Source of the DNA: Acanthochromis polyacanthus
Lineage: Eukaryota > Chordata > Actinopteri > Pomacentridae
NCBI RefSeq assembly: GCF_021347895.1
Contig: NC_067129.1
Span: forward strand, 35,560,604-35,624,603
DNA length: 64,000 nucleotides
Reading direction: 5' to 3'
The position numbers and the translations under genes were made by a program. Of the stretch, positions 14,207 through 26,470 are shown in pieces. The notes below the pieces were generated by a model that saw nothing but the letters and a program-made list of their open reading frames with translations, did no database searches and was not told the origin of the DNA. The first letter of the stretch is position 1. Every line of letters begins with the position of its first letter.

Positions 14207-17200
14207 TAAATGTATCAAATGTATTAGACCATAAATACCTGGATGTCCAACTACATCTGGTCAAATTTTGAAGTATACAAGCCAGCATTGCCATTTGGAC
14301 CCACAATCCTCTGCACAGTTACATCACATTTCATGGTGTCTCACATGACTACTAACCGGTGACACATGGCCAAATGACAGCTCACTTTCTGCTAAAGACA
14401 GTGACAGTGAAAAACCAAAGCACATTGTTATGACAATGAAGTATGTCTCGGTTGTATACATATTGCATGAAACAGTATTTTGTGACACCTGCAGTACACA
14501 CTTAAATTAAAAAGAAAGTGTGCAGAAAGGGGGTTCTCTGTGCATCTTCCAGTAAAATTATGCAGAAATAGGTGTTTAATCAGAAACAGGACACTGATTA
14601 ATTCATAGAGTAACATTTCAACACAGAGCATCACAGCTGTAAGTTATGTTGTCACACCTTCAAATTCAAACAGTTTTCTTCACTGAGTTGTTCACATTAA
14701 CAATAAATCAAGCTTTTTCCGTCTGTGAATAAAACAGTTTTTAACCACTTTTATATGTTTGTCTCAACATTAAGAACTGAAGAAATAAAAGTATCACCAG
14801 GCTCCAGAATTATAAATTAAACCGCAATGACAATACTTTTTAAAAATTGATTCAACTATTGGCCCAACAAAATCCAAAGTATTAAACACAGAAAGTGAGC
14901 CGCAGTTAGCTACAATGAATAACGTGCGATGTTAATCTCCTCAAGGGGGTTTTATGTCAGAATTGGAGAATTGTCTTTACATGTCCTCTCCTATTGTTTT
15001 TAATGCACACTGGTTTGTTCTCCTCTGTTCTTTGAAAGCTTGTTCTGTTTTGGAAACCCCTGTTGAATTTAGCCCATTACATATATATTAGACTATACAT
15101 ATAAACTCAGTCAACAGTCTCGTCTGTCATCCTGCTCTTTTAATTTCAGATTTTTATCCATAAAAAATGAAAGCCTTCGGTGTACCAAACACACTTTGAT
15201 CTGTGTTTGAAAATATTTCATGATATTATTGTCTTTTATTGCTACTGAGCCTTAATAATCCCATGAAATTATCTTTTATATCTCCTGTGATAACTTGTGT
15301 GCACAACGAATTATCTCTGGCACAAAAATTATTATCCTGTCAGCACCAGATAGCACGCTGATAATAAAATGTATCAAATTTTTCAGCACTTTGGGGAGCC
15401 TGAATGTGTTTGTTGTGAGTCGCTTTGGCTAAAAGCACCTGCAAAATTAGTGCAAATAAAGACTTTATAATACAATGCAAAAGCAATTTCCAGTGTGCAG
15501 ATGCAGAGATGGTAGGCTGCTGTTCTCTTAGCAGCTCAGTTTGTGAGCACAAAACCGAGTTACATTGTTTACTATTGTTGTTTTTAACCACTGTTGTTTA
15601 GGGTTTAATTATAGACTGTGTCTGCTGCAGACGGCGAGAGGATGGTGCTAAACATGAGACCTGTGATTAGAAAAGCTGCTCTTATATAGAGCATTTAATT
15701 AGAGCTACGCTGCTGGAAGAGTTTATTTTCTGTCAGTTGTGGGCACACACCGCTGCAGGACATAATTTACATAAAAACATTTAAAATGTTCATTTTAAGA
15801 GTGGCCTAATTGACATTACTTAATGTATAGCCGCTAAGGCCCCTCCAGGGACCACCTGTGGACCCCCACTCAGGACAGGGCTCACTGGAAACATGACGGA
15901 CTCCTGGGAATAAACCATTACCCTGGATGTTTTTGTTGGAGTCTAAAAGCAAATTTTCTTTCCATTTTCCTGCTGAATAGTGCCATTAGTCAATATTAGC
16001 AAAATAGGCAAACAAAGTAGTTAAAATGCATTTGTATAATTAAATAAAGCAACATTTATTTCTCTCTACATTTGGAATCGGGTGCCTGTGTGACGGTGTT
16101 TTGGAGCTCTGCCGTGTGCCACTCGGCTCTGTGTAATTGGACTAACAACTCCTGTAAACCTAAACTGGGAATGTAATGAGAAAAAATTCATCATGCAATA
16201 CAGCCGGCCTGTCACACAATGTAATCTATTGACCACAGCAGCGTTGTATCTGATTCTTCGAGGAAACATATTGCTTTCCTTGTAAGAATAATGATACCTG
16301 TTTCCCTGTTTGTGTGGAGCTGGAAGATATGCCTCAGACTGTTTTCTTGTGAAATAAATGTATTCAGTGATGTATTGTGGTGCAGATTAAGCTCGCTGAA
16401 CAATCGGCCTGAGCTGGTAAAAGTGTTTATGTTGTCAAAATTTATAGTGTAACTCAGTGAAGTGCAGCAATATTTCAAGTGGACGTTCTCCAATGTTTAG
16501 GTTTTTGTTGTTTACATCATTTCATATACAGGAGGTGAACAAAGTAATAGTCATTTTATAATATGTATATATATCACCTATGACAGGAACCCTGCAGTAA
16601 ATACCATATTTATTAAATAAGTGAGACTATTTTGTTGTTAGTTGAAGGTGGTAGATATTAACTCAATGTTATTTAGAATGTTAAAGGTGGAGTATGAGAT
16701 TCTAATCCAGTATATGTTTTGTCAGATTCAGTGAATTTCTCCTCACGGTCTGCTAGCTGTTCATTCTGTGGAAATTCTGAAAAAGAAACCAGTTCTGGCT
16801 CTACAGTAGAAATGGAAAACAAAGGATGTAGCCTGAACTAATTCACAGAACAGTATGTGCTTCTAGATTTAGAAGATTGGTAGCCACTGTGACATGTAGA
16901 CTACCATTTGGAAGCCTTGAGTGTTGAATTTGTTTTCTCTTTTCAATACAGACATAACCAGCAAGAGGTCTGATCTGTCGTATGAAGCCTATAAAGTAGA
17001 AACTAAAACATACCCTGCTTTATTGTGTATTTTACTCTGATTAGGACCATAAATTACAAAATGAGCATAATGCTGCACTGAAAGAGACTTAAAACTAGCA
17101 ATTAAAACTATAAACTCATTAGGATAATGTTTACTGATGTAATAAATCAATCAAAAACTCTGACACAAGTATTTATGTCTGATTCTTAAAAACATCTTTT

Positions 17201-17384
17201 GTTGGTGATTGTAATGCTAATGGATACAGCAGAAATACAAAACAAGGGCTTTTGCAATGAGAGCTTTAACATTTAGGTCCAAAATCTCCAATAGGTGTTT
17301 GATCTTTATCTTATATCAATGTTTTGTCAACCAGTCTATCCATCTGGAGCTCCTCCCTACGAGGACTTTATAGCGCTATAACTA
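14207..17384. other. unique intergenic sequence, no gene recognised
   Basis: No repeat family or convincing exon was seen. Parts with balanced composition (about 15590-15900 and 16060-16500) look less like neutral AT-rich spacer and could be conserved non-coding elements, but that is only an impression. Confidence 0.3.
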
Positions 17385-17960
17385 CAGTACCATGAAAAAC
17401 ATGTTCACCCCTCTACAGACATCTTCTGTTTTAGCGTATTTATCACAGTTAAATGTTTCAGATCATCAGAGAAAGACAAAGGTTACACAAGAAAATGCAA
17501 AATGCAATTTTTAAATGGGTGGGCCTGGGATCTTTCTGCATGGAGTTTGCATGTTCTCCCTGTGCATGTGTGGGTTTTCTCCGGGCACGCCGGCTTCCTC
17601 CCACAGTCCAAAAACATGCTGAGGTTAATTGATCACTCTAAATTGCCCGTAGGTGTGAATGTGAGTGTGATTGTTAGTCTGTATATGTAGCCCTGCGACA
17701 GACTGGCGACCTGTCCAGGGTGTCCCCTACCTTCGCCCGAGTCAGCTGGGATAGGCTCCAGCCCCCCCGCGACCCTAGTGAGGATAAAGCGGTGTATAGA
17801 GAATGGATAGATGGAATTTTTAAATGATGATTTCATTATGGAAAATAAAATGCTATCCTGCCCAGCTTGTCCTGTGGGGAAAAAATAATTGCTCCCCCTT
17901 AAGTCATTATTTAAAAACTGTGTTTTGTAGGTTATCTGTGTCTAATATTGAATAAATATA
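17385..17960. mobile_element. DNA-transposon fragment carrying a nested SINE
   Basis: The flanks of the SINE read like a fish Tc1-type element end: ATGTTCACCCCTCTAC and an AATAATTGCTCCCCC phrase on the far side. No inverted repeats could be matched, so both the limits and the family are tentative. Confidence 0.4.
17518..17814 (+). mobile_element. 5'-truncated SINE with 12-bp target duplication
   Basis: The sequence contains GTTTGCATGTTCTCCC, CCTCCCACAGTCCAAAAACA, CTAAATTGCCC and ATAGGCTCCAGCCCCC, a widespread fish retroposon, and ends in GGATAGATGG. It is flanked by AATTTTTAAATG on both sides (17506-17517 and 17815-17826). The tRNA-like head seen in the copy at 36860-37220 is missing, so this copy is truncated at its 5' end. 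Confidence 0.88.
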
Positions 17961-18114
17961 AATATTAGTTTGATGATCAGGAACATTGAAGCGTGAGAAA
18001 TATGCAAAAATAGAAGATTTCTGTGGGAGGGCAGGCACACTATTGGCACATTCTTTTCTCGTTTCCTTGTTTAACTTGTGCATAATGTGTGAGCTACTTT
18101 GAATTTCTGTATAT

Positions 18115-18435
18115 CTATTTCAATGTATTTACTCTACACGTACCTGCGACTCTGCTGGAGGGATAGAACACCATTCTACCAAAAGACATTCCCTCATTCT
18201 CACACCAAAATCTTCCAGTTGGATTTAGATCTGGTGACTTTGAAGAATGCAACATATATTTTGCATAATTTTCGTACTCATCAAATCCTTCAGAGATCCC
18301 GTGGATGGAGGGTGGATGGAAGAAGCCACTTCCATTAGGATAGAAATGTTTCACTGTTGCATAAAGGTGAACACTCAGAACACATTTGTATTGATTTGCA
18401 GCGATTCTTCCCTCTAATGGAAAGAGTGAACCCAA
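18115..18435 (-). pseudogene. Tc1-like transposase fragment in left arm
   Basis: The frame reads PLEGRIAANQYK, VLSVHLYATVKHFYP, GFDEYENYAK and HSSKSPDLNPTGRFW. These align with the last third of Tc1-type catalytic domains, where EGR..ANQYK and SPDLNP-xE are conserved. The second catalytic Asp block is degraded (the usual QDDNAPIH region reads HPPSIHG) and the terminal Glu is replaced by Gly. The remnant extends beyond the inverted repeat, whose mirror copy at 19825-20097 diverges after SPDL. This fixes the duplication edge inside the old transposase. Confidence 0.7.
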
Positions 18436-18952
18436 ACCAGCAACATGCCTTCCACAGTATAACAGAGCTACCAGATCTTCTTACGGTAGGGGTCAGGATT
18501 TTTCTTTGATTTAACGTCTTTCTGCATCAGATTCTCAAATTCTGTTTGACTTTGAAATGCTCTGCTTGCACTATTTGTAAAGACTCATATTATGGCTGTT
18601 TGGTAGCAACATTTCAGACATGCACAATGTCAGTTTTACCCCCAAACAAACAGCCTCAGATAGAAATGTCCTTGCAAATAAAGCTGCTTACAGTTTCACA
18701 CTTTGCCTTCAAACGAGTGCAGTTATCAGCTAATGTGTTCTGAAACACTATTACTGCTGTTACTGGTCTCAAACTGGCTGTCCCTGCTGATTACTTTCTA
18801 CGACTGTCAGCATTTTTCTCCTCTGTTTTGACTCAGTCGCCTTTGTAAGTGAACATTGAAGTTGGTGATGCTCCCAGTGCACATGAAGGAAGCAATGCAT
18901 GTTGTTTTGCAAATCAGCAGTTCATTTTAGCCACATTTCTGTCATTGTTTTT
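18227..18952 (+). repeat. left arm of 726-bp inverted duplication
   Basis: This arm matches 19308-20033 in inverted orientation with only a handful of mismatches. A 65-codon stretch (18546-18743) is translationally identical in both arms. The outer edge falls inside a Tc1-type transposase remnant. Confidence 0.93.
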
Positions 18953-19183
18953 GCAAAAATTAGCTACCAAGCGAGCTGTTTCTGGGCCTGCTACCAGTGA
19001 TATGTGTTCCTGCCTCTTCCATGAACACCAGCAGAAGTAACAGGAAACTTACAAAAGATTTGTTTTTAATAGTCACATTGATTTTAGATCATTTCTTCAT
19101 TACATAATTTGGTTTAAATCTATGGTTTTGAACAGATGCCACCAAATTACTGACTCCATTATCGATTTTAAAGAAAATTCACC

Positions 19184-19247
19184 AAGTAGTTTATCACGAC
19201 AAACACCTTTTGCCTTTCAAAGAAATGTTTGTCGTGATAAACTACTT
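19184..19247. repeat. perfect 21-bp inverted repeat in the loop
   Basis: The arms 19184-19204 and 19227-19247 are exact reverse complements separated by 22 nt. They lie in the 355-nt spacer between the two long arms but are not centred on them, so they are a separate hairpin. Confidence 0.9.
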
Positions 19248-19307
19248 ATTGAGATTCATTTCCCAATGAAGGTGAAGAGTAAAAAGTCCACATGACACAA
19301 ATGCTTG

Positions 19308-20033
19308 AAAAACAATGACAGAAATGTGGCTAAAATGAACTGCTGATTTGCAAAACAACATGCATTGCTTCCTTCATGTGCACTGGGAGCATCACCAACT
19401 TCAATGTTCACTTACAAAGGCGACTGAGTCAAAACAGAGGAGAAAAATGCTGACAGTCGTAGAAAGTAATCAGCAGGGACAGCCAGTTTGAGACCAGTAA
19501 CAGCAGTAATAGTGTTTCAGAACACATTAGCTGATAACTGCACTCGTTTGAAGGCAAAGTGTGAAACTGTAAGCAGCTTTATTTGCAAGGACATTTCTAT
19601 CTGAGGCTGTTTGTTTGGGGGTAAAACTGACATTGTGCATGTCTGAAATGTTGCTACCAAACAGCCATAATATGAGTCTTTACAAATAGTGCAAGCAGAG
19701 CATTTCAAAGTCAAACAGAATTTGAGAATCTGATGCAGAACGACGTTAAATCAAAGAAAAATCCTGACCCCTACCGTAAGAAGATCTGGTAGCTCTGTTA
19801 TACTGTGGAAGGCATGTTGCTGGTTTGGGTTCACTCTTTCCATTAGAGGGAAGAATCGCTGCAAATCAATACAAAGGTGTTCTGAGTGTTCACCTTTATG
19901 CAACAGTGAAACATTTCTATCCTAATGGAAGTGGCTTCTTCCATCCACCATCCATCCACGGGATCTCTGAAGGATTTGATGAGTACGAAAATTATGCAAA
20001 ACATATGTTGCATTCTTCAAAGTCACCAGATCT
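19308..20033 (-). repeat. right arm of 726-bp inverted duplication
   Basis: This is the mirror copy of 18227-18952. The observed differences are scattered single substitutions near the outer end. Beyond 20033 the sequence diverges from the left flank. Confidence 0.93.
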
Positions 20034-20034
20034 T
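19825..20034 (+). pseudogene. Tc1-like transposase fragment in right arm
   Basis: This is the same remnant as in the left arm (PLEGRIAANQYK to HSSKSPDL), pointing outward on the plus strand and losing similarity after SPDL at the duplication boundary. It is non-functional. Confidence 0.68.
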
Positions 20035-20212
20035 CCTACGGTAAGCTCTTACTCTGTGGATACTTTAAGTCACAATGAAAACAAATGTGTGAAATGATTT
20101 GTGTAAAAATCTGCTTACCTTAGAAAGCTGCAAGAAGTTCATTTCAAATGCCTGGCTAAGCGTTCTAACCCTTGGTCTCTATAATGCAAGTGAAACGTTA
20201 GCTTGACATTAT

Positions 20213-20513
20213 GGGCGGCTGTGGCTCAGGTGGTAGATTGGGTCGTCCAATGATTGAAGGGTCGGTGGTTCGATTCCCGCTCTCGCCTAGTCATGTGCTG
20301 CATGCCGAAGTTTCCTTGGGTAAGATTCTGAACCCTGAATTGCCTACCAGTGACTGTTCCACTGGTGTATAAATGTATACTGACTGATGTTGCAGGTTGA
20401 TTAGCAACCTGCACATTAGTATGTGTGTGAATGGGAGCAATTGTTGTAAAAGTGCTTTGAGTACTCTGATGAGTAGAAAAGTGCTATATAAGAGCAAGTC
20501 CATTGACCATTTT
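20213..20513 (+). mobile_element. tRNA-derived SINE
   Basis: The head GGGCGGCTGTGGCTCAGGTG carries an A-box-like TGGCTCAGGTGG and a B-box-like GGTTCGATTCC. The tail AAAGTGCTATATAAGAGCAA is the common 3' part of a fish SINE/LINE pair. The tRNA-like part is embedded in a longer retroposon, so it is not a working tRNA gene. Confidence 0.85.
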
Positions 20514-20869
20514 ACACTTTCAGACAGAATTCGAAAACGGCGCCACTGCGGTAAAAAACAACAAATATTTCAAACAGCTTAGACCGTTATGAGTAACGTT
20601 CAGCCAACGGAAACAAACTATTCTCGCATTATGTCTGACATACAATAGCTACATAAGTGGAAAATTAACCAGAGTTCTCATTTTAATAATATCTAGGCTT
20701 ATCTTTACTCTCTGAGTGGCTGTTTTTTCAGATCAATGCAATAGCTCTGAGCACAATCTCGTCATAACAGATCTAAATTATACCCAAACCTATGAAAACA
20801 AGACAGACCTTGCAATGAACTGGGGTTGAACCGTACAAATCAGATGGGATACCACATGTGGAAGTGTTG

Positions 20870-20872
<3 letters not shown>

Positions 20873-20949
<77 letters not shown>
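20873..20949. repeat. (CA)n microsatellite
   Basis: A long uninterrupted CA run. Confidence 0.97.
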
Positions 20950-20953
<4 letters not shown>

Positions 20954-21750
20954 TCTACACCCCTCATAACCCATTTTCCTTTTCCCTCAGCTCACTGTTA
21001 GCGTTGTAGGAGCTCGGGTCATCCATGTTCTCCTGGAACAGCGTCAAGCCTCCAGTGATGAAGCTCCATGATGGAGCCAAGAAATTGGCTCCATTAGAGA
21101 AGAGAGAGAGAGGAAGAGAAGGGGAGAGGCCTCTGAAGAAAACCCAGTGACAGCAGCTTTAATCACAAGAGCGCAGGCATTTGTTCTGTCAGCAGAAAAG
21201 AGAGCGTCTGTGGGGACAAGTGTGTTGAGAATGAGGCTGATATGAGTGTGTGTGCATGTAGCTGGGAAGCGCTGCTGTGAATGGCAGCTCAGACTCAAAC
21301 ACATTCACTACCTGGACAGATGGATGCGAGGGTTTGTCTTAGTGGTTAAACCCACACAGGGGGGAGAACCACTTCTCCTCACCTCCCTCCCATCCCATCC
21401 TTCAAGTGATTTTTGGCACAATCAGTTACTATCATTCACACTCAATGGAAGATACTGATGGATGCAGTTTGACCTTTCGGGTTTCCTGCTGAGAAAACAA
21501 GGAGAGCATGAAGAGTGGATGCTTGTCTTCTCTACGCATATATCTGCGGAAATTTAAATCACTGCAGCTTTGATGCAGCTATAAAGAGTAAGGCCATATA
21601 TGTGTTTGCTGAGGTGGGCCCACATGTTGGCTTCAGATGATAATTGGGTGCTAAAGAGTTATGGAAGAATAAATGAGTGAATTACTGTAATAAGTCAAAA
21701 GATAACAAGACTATTTGTTTTGTGGCTTGTATGTGTGGTAGCCTGGATAT

Positions 21751-21979
21751 ATATATATATATATATATACAGTGCCTTGTGAAAGTATTCGGCCCCCTTG
21801 AACTTTTCAACCTTTCGCCACATTTCAGGCTTCAAACATAAAGATATAAAATTTTAATTTTTTGTCAAGAATCAACAACAATTGGGACACAATCGTGAAG
21901 TGGAACGAAATTTATTGGATATTTTAAACTTTTTTAACAAATAAAAAACTGAAAAGTGGGGCGTGCAATATTATTTGTA

Positions 21980-22044
<65 letters not shown>
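21751..22044. mobile_element. Tc1-type element fragment between AT microsatellites
   Basis: CAGTGCCTTGTGAAAGTATT with the CGGCCCCCTTGAAC phrase, followed by TTCAAACATAAAGATATAAA and GAAGTGGAACGAAATTTATT, is the end of a well-known fish DNA transposon. Only one end is present. It is bounded by (TA)n on the left and a long (AT)n on the right, which may have replaced the rest of the element. Confidence 0.75.
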
Positions 22045-22048
<4 letters not shown>

Positions 22049-24826
22049 TAAGTCACTAATTTCAAATCATTTTTTGGATATTTGATGCATTGAGTTTGTA
22101 AAACCTGATAACAAGAGCAGAAGTCATGTCTGACATGTCTGTTTTATAATTATGTTCTATCAATAAGGATGTTATTTAATGTGGTTGAATACTTTACCTG
22201 ATCTAAGCAACATGTGTTTTCAAAGCTGGTACACTCAGACTGTTTAATAGCTATGTGAAAACAGAAATCAAGTGATAATACTAATTACAGACAGAGCCAG
22301 AGGAATTTTGCCCTCATAATTTAGCTTTTGTCTGTGTCTTCTAAAAGCTCAAGTTTTCTGTTTTCCAAATTATCTTCTTAAACAAATGCTTTTTGTAAAT
22401 CTACCAGCGATAGAAAATAAACCGACTGACAGAAAATATGAAACTATTTTCTAGCACACAACTGATTCTCTAAGACCAACTCCAGTAGTTAATATTTTAG
22501 TTAAAGAAATCTTCTCACATTATTTGCCAAAGATATATATTTTTTAAAAAGTGAATAATCGTTATAAAAATTATTAAAGAACTGAAACATAACTGAGATG
22601 AACTGATGAACTGCTCCCATTTGGACAAAACTGTGAAAATAACTGCATATATCTGTAAAATTATTATCTTTTTAATTGATTTAAATACAATTAATACATC
22701 GTAAAAGAATGAATTACTATTTGTAATAATACACATTTTTGATAAGACATTATTTACACTTTTGGACTTTTTTAGAGCATTGAATATGTATTTTTTTATG
22801 TTATTTTACAAGACAATATTTGTAATTTAACAAAACAGCAAAATCTGTAAAATAATATTTTGAATATGTATTTACTCTTTTTTGGTCTTTAATATACATA
22901 CATTCTCTTTAAAGTAACAGCAGATCTTTGTAAAAATTTTTTTTTTAAATGTAACTACAATAAAGAATTGTGTAAATCTGTTGTCAGATGTAAAATAAAA
23001 TACTGTCTTTCATTCTTATTTATTTTTGATGTGGGCAGTATTTATAGTTTTGTCCATTTTTTAAGGTTAATATGTAACTTGATATTTTTTTCTGAGACTT
23101 TACTAGTTATCTGTTTAACATAACACGGAAAATCTGTAAATTTTACGTTATTTTTTAAAGTGTAATTTGGGACCACTAATGCTGAATTTGTGCCCCTTCG
23201 GGTCAAGTTGAGGGAAAGATGGTTACAATAAATATTTAAACACATATTTAAGGTGTTGAAAAGAGTAATGGTCAAAAATAATATTGATCAACTGTAACTA
23301 TGAATGCTAAAAGTCCAATATCAGCCCAGAATCTCCCATAGATGTTTCACGTTCTGTCAATAATTTGATGCTATACTTTCCAATCTATCCACCCCAACCT
23401 CTTCGCTATATGGACTCCATGGGTCTATGACGAGAGATAGGTGACAGATTAAAGGAAAACAGCAGAACATTGCAGTATAATAAGATGATCGATGCTATTC
23501 TCTTCACTTGTCAGTGGTTATAATTTTGTGGCTGATTAGTGTAAATAGAAATGGTATCTACTCAACAATTGCACAAAAAATGACAGGATCTGGTTGTAAT
23601 CCTGCTCGGGAATATCCGAAGCAAACTTCATAGCAATCCATTCAGTAGCTGTTGATGTGTTTCATTCTAGACCAGCGCAGTTTAAGCTGCTCCGATCCAG
23701 AGACAATGAGCATCGGCAGCAAATGTAACCCTGATTTTAAGTTCGGCTTGAAGGTGTCTGTGTTGCAGATGCATGACTTGAGGACACAGTGAAAAGGTGG
23801 TAGCATACAAATAGGTTAACCTATTTGCAAAAGTCACTCTGCTTTATAGGTCAGATTCTCTACAGCACATAATGACTCCCGCTCGGTGAGTCACACGCAG
23901 CTGATAATGGTGGCTTTCATTCCTTCCAGCCCACCTCTGCCAGTCGCAGAGTAACGCAAAGGAGCTTACAGAGCAGTGCAAAAAGCAGGAGTTCATAGCT
24001 ATGGATTATTCTCCCTAATGGTTAAGACCTTCTGCAGTGGCAGCAGCCAAGCGCATTGCAGGGACTCTGCATTTTGTATTCATGAGATGAGCAAAAAGAC
24101 AGAAAAGGAAGAAGGAATGAACAAATGAAAGAGGGGAAGGGGTCTGTATATATTTTGGTAATTGGATTGTCTGTTGTGAAATGGGTATTGAAAAACAAAA
24201 AAATGATTGGTTATTTTATTTTCATTTTAAAATACAAAAAATTTAAATTTAAATATAATTTTCCTTTTCATTATCAAAAAGAGATATACGTACGAAATTT
24301 TAAAAATGCTTTGATTTTCATTTTATATTTAGTATAACAAAAAATAAAATCAGTAGGAGACAGAAATAAAAAAAGGTCCATTTTTTCATTTTCTGAGACT
24401 GGAAGTGGTCATCAGCAAGTGTGGAGCCAAGCAGAGTACAATGTTGCGGCTGTACAAATGACCAAAAATTGTTCTGTAAATCTGAGGTTACGTTTCCCGA
24501 TTAAGTGTTAACACTGATGCTAAATCAGGTTAGTCAGTGTCATAAACTAGTTAACTGTAAACTGCAGCGAAATGTCCTGCAGGTCACAGGTGATCAATCA
24601 TAATAAATGCTGTTTTAATTATCAGCAGATATACAGTAAATAAATCTATGTTTATGTTCCTCCACAGAACTGTTACTGATGTTTGTTAAACTCTCAGTCC
24701 AGTTCTGAGTTAATATCTCTGTTCTTTGCTTCAGACAGTTTTTTTTCTCAACAACAGTGTATGGTATGGTGAGATAACTGTACAGCTCATGTTAATGCTA
24801 ATGATACATTAGAATAAACAGAATAA
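22045..24826. other. AT-rich intergenic sequence, no gene recognised
   Basis: Between about 22640 and 23160 the phrase CTGTAAAAT/ATCTGTAAA recurs several times, suggesting an old diverged repeat. About 23840-24080 has balanced composition and no repeat signature. No supported exon was found. Confidence 0.3.
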
Positions 24827-24839
24827 GGAGGAATAAGAA

Positions 24840-25309
24840 GGATCAGTCCTGGCCCCTCTCTTGTTTAACATCTACACTCACGACCTGCCAGCACTTACCG
24901 CTAAGAAATTTGCTTACGCAGATGACTTGGCAATTGTGCACTCAACTGGGGATTGGCAGGCGTTAGAGGGGGCACTCACACAGGACATGGCGTCACTATC
25001 GAACTACCTCCAGAAATGGAAGTTGAAGCTCAGTGTAATAAAAACAGTAACGGCAGCCTTCCACCTGTACAACAGGGAGGCAAAACGTGAGCTTAAAGTG
25101 ACTGTTGATGGACGCTCTTTGCCATTTTCTGCTGATCCTACATATCTCGGCATTAAATTGGACAGAGCACTCACGTACCATCAACACTTAGAGTCAATGT
25201 GCAAAAAGCTTACAACACGCGTCGGGCTTTTGAGGCGATTGGCTGGTTCAAGCTGGCGGTAAGACACTCCGCACAGCCACCCTAGCACTGGTCCATTCTG
25301 CCGCTGAGT
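24840..25309 (+). pseudogene. LINE reverse transcriptase, middle part
   Basis: Readable from GSVLAPLLFNIYTHDLPALT, followed by FAYADDLAI, the catalytic Y-x-DD box, and then the thumb-like region with YLGIKLDRALTYHQHLE. The element is truncated at its 5' end, so the endonuclease and the first RT blocks are missing. The frame ends at about 25262 through a short lesion, and the LTR element then interrupts the coding sequence near AEY. The remaining C-terminal part is found at 32046. The copy cannot encode a working enzyme. Confidence 0.85.
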
Positions 25310-25314
25310 ACTAC

Positions 25315-25928
25315 TGTTACGACCCTGGCTCGTTGTGTGGGTAAGGGTGGTAACATAATAAGCCCAGATGGAACTCGGCGTTAAAGATTTTAATATATAT
25401 AAAATAAAAGATACAATAATGAACAAAAAAGAGGCAACAATTAATAAATGTAAACATAAAATATAAACGACAACAAAAACAGAGTAAACTAGAGTTATGT
25501 CAACGCAAAATCCTAATATATATCCTAACTCTAACTGTGTGTGACAAAACCAAACGAAAAAACTAGTGCCTCCAAATCCATAAGTTTTCACAAGAGTTAA
25601 CAGAGTGCCGAAGCCTAACAGAGTCCTAAAGTACAACAGAGTTCCAGAATTCTAACAGAGTTTTCACTAATCGAAGGCACAGGAGCAGGGCTGGTTACAG
25701 CGGCGAGCTCCTCGTCCTCAGGCTGGCTGGCGTCTTTATACTGGTCCACCGTGGCACCGGATTGGCTGGCTCTCATGCAGCAGCTGTTCTTAATTACTCC
25801 AGCTCCAGGTGAGACGGATTATCATCAGCCTGAGAGTGACAGGACATGCGCACACACACACGCACACCACACATTCACACAGCACACAAGCACTCAAAGG
25901 AGGAGGAGAAACCCCAAATACGGCAACA
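25315..25928 (-). repeat. 3' LTR (element orientation)
   Basis: 614 bp, beginning TGTTGCCG and ending GTAACA on the minus strand. It includes a GTATAAAGACG TATA-like box near 25735. It differs from the other LTR by roughly 3 percent by eye, plus small indels. Confidence 0.9.
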
Positions 25929-25940
25929 CCTCCCCCCTTA
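25929..25940 (-). other. polypurine tract
   Basis: On the minus strand TAAGGGGGGAGG lies immediately upstream of the 3' LTR, the expected plus-strand primer for reverse transcription. Confidence 0.8.
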
Positions 25941-25987
25941 AAAAAAACAAACTCACAAGGTTTGTGACAGAACATATGAAAACAAAG

Positions 25988-26470
25988 TTACCACATTCTG
26001 GACAGCGCATCTGCGACAACATTCTCTGACCCCTTTTTATGATGTATGTCAAGGTTGTAGTCCTGTACGATCAGTGCCCACCGCATGAGCCTTTGGTTGT
26101 GGTTGTACATGCGGCTGAGGAAAACGAGTGGGTTGTGATCAGTGAAGACCACCACTGGCAGAGGACTGGAACCTAGGTAAACCTCGAAGTATTGGAGAGC
26201 CCACAACAAAGCAAGTGTTTCTTTCTCAATGGTGGAATATTTGACCTGGTTATGGTTGAACTTACGAGAGAAGTAACACACAGGGTGGTCCACTCCATCA
26301 CTATCTTCCTGCAACAACAAAGCACCAGCTCCTACAGCAGAGGCATCCACTTCTAATTTAAAAGGGCGAGAAAAATCAGGAGCTGCAAGAACAGGAGCAT
26401 GACGAAGGAGTGATTTCACACTATCAAAAGCATGTTGGCAAACATCAGTCCAGACGAAATCTAATTTTGG
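25988..26470 (-). pseudogene. RNase H domain of LTR element pol
   Basis: The frame reads SLLRHAPVLAAPDFSRPF, then the acidic residues of the Ty3/Gypsy RNase H: Asp in LEVDASAVGAGA, Glu in TIEKETLALLWAL and Asp in VFTDHNPL. It ends HHKKGSENVVADALSRMW. It lies in a different frame from the RT upstream because a short deletion near 26475 shifts the frame. The stretch itself is otherwise clean. In an intact element it would degrade the RNA strand of the RNA-DNA hybrid. Confidence 0.88.

Noticed and set aside
20213..20290. tRNA-like sequence with A and B box motifs
   Set aside because: It is the head of a SINE with a long non-tRNA body and tail, so it is not a functional tRNA gene. The same applies near 37160-37215.
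20873..20949. CRISPR-like repeat array
   Set aside because: All tandem tracts in the window are simple microsatellites or transposon parts, with no spacer pattern, in a eukaryotic genome.
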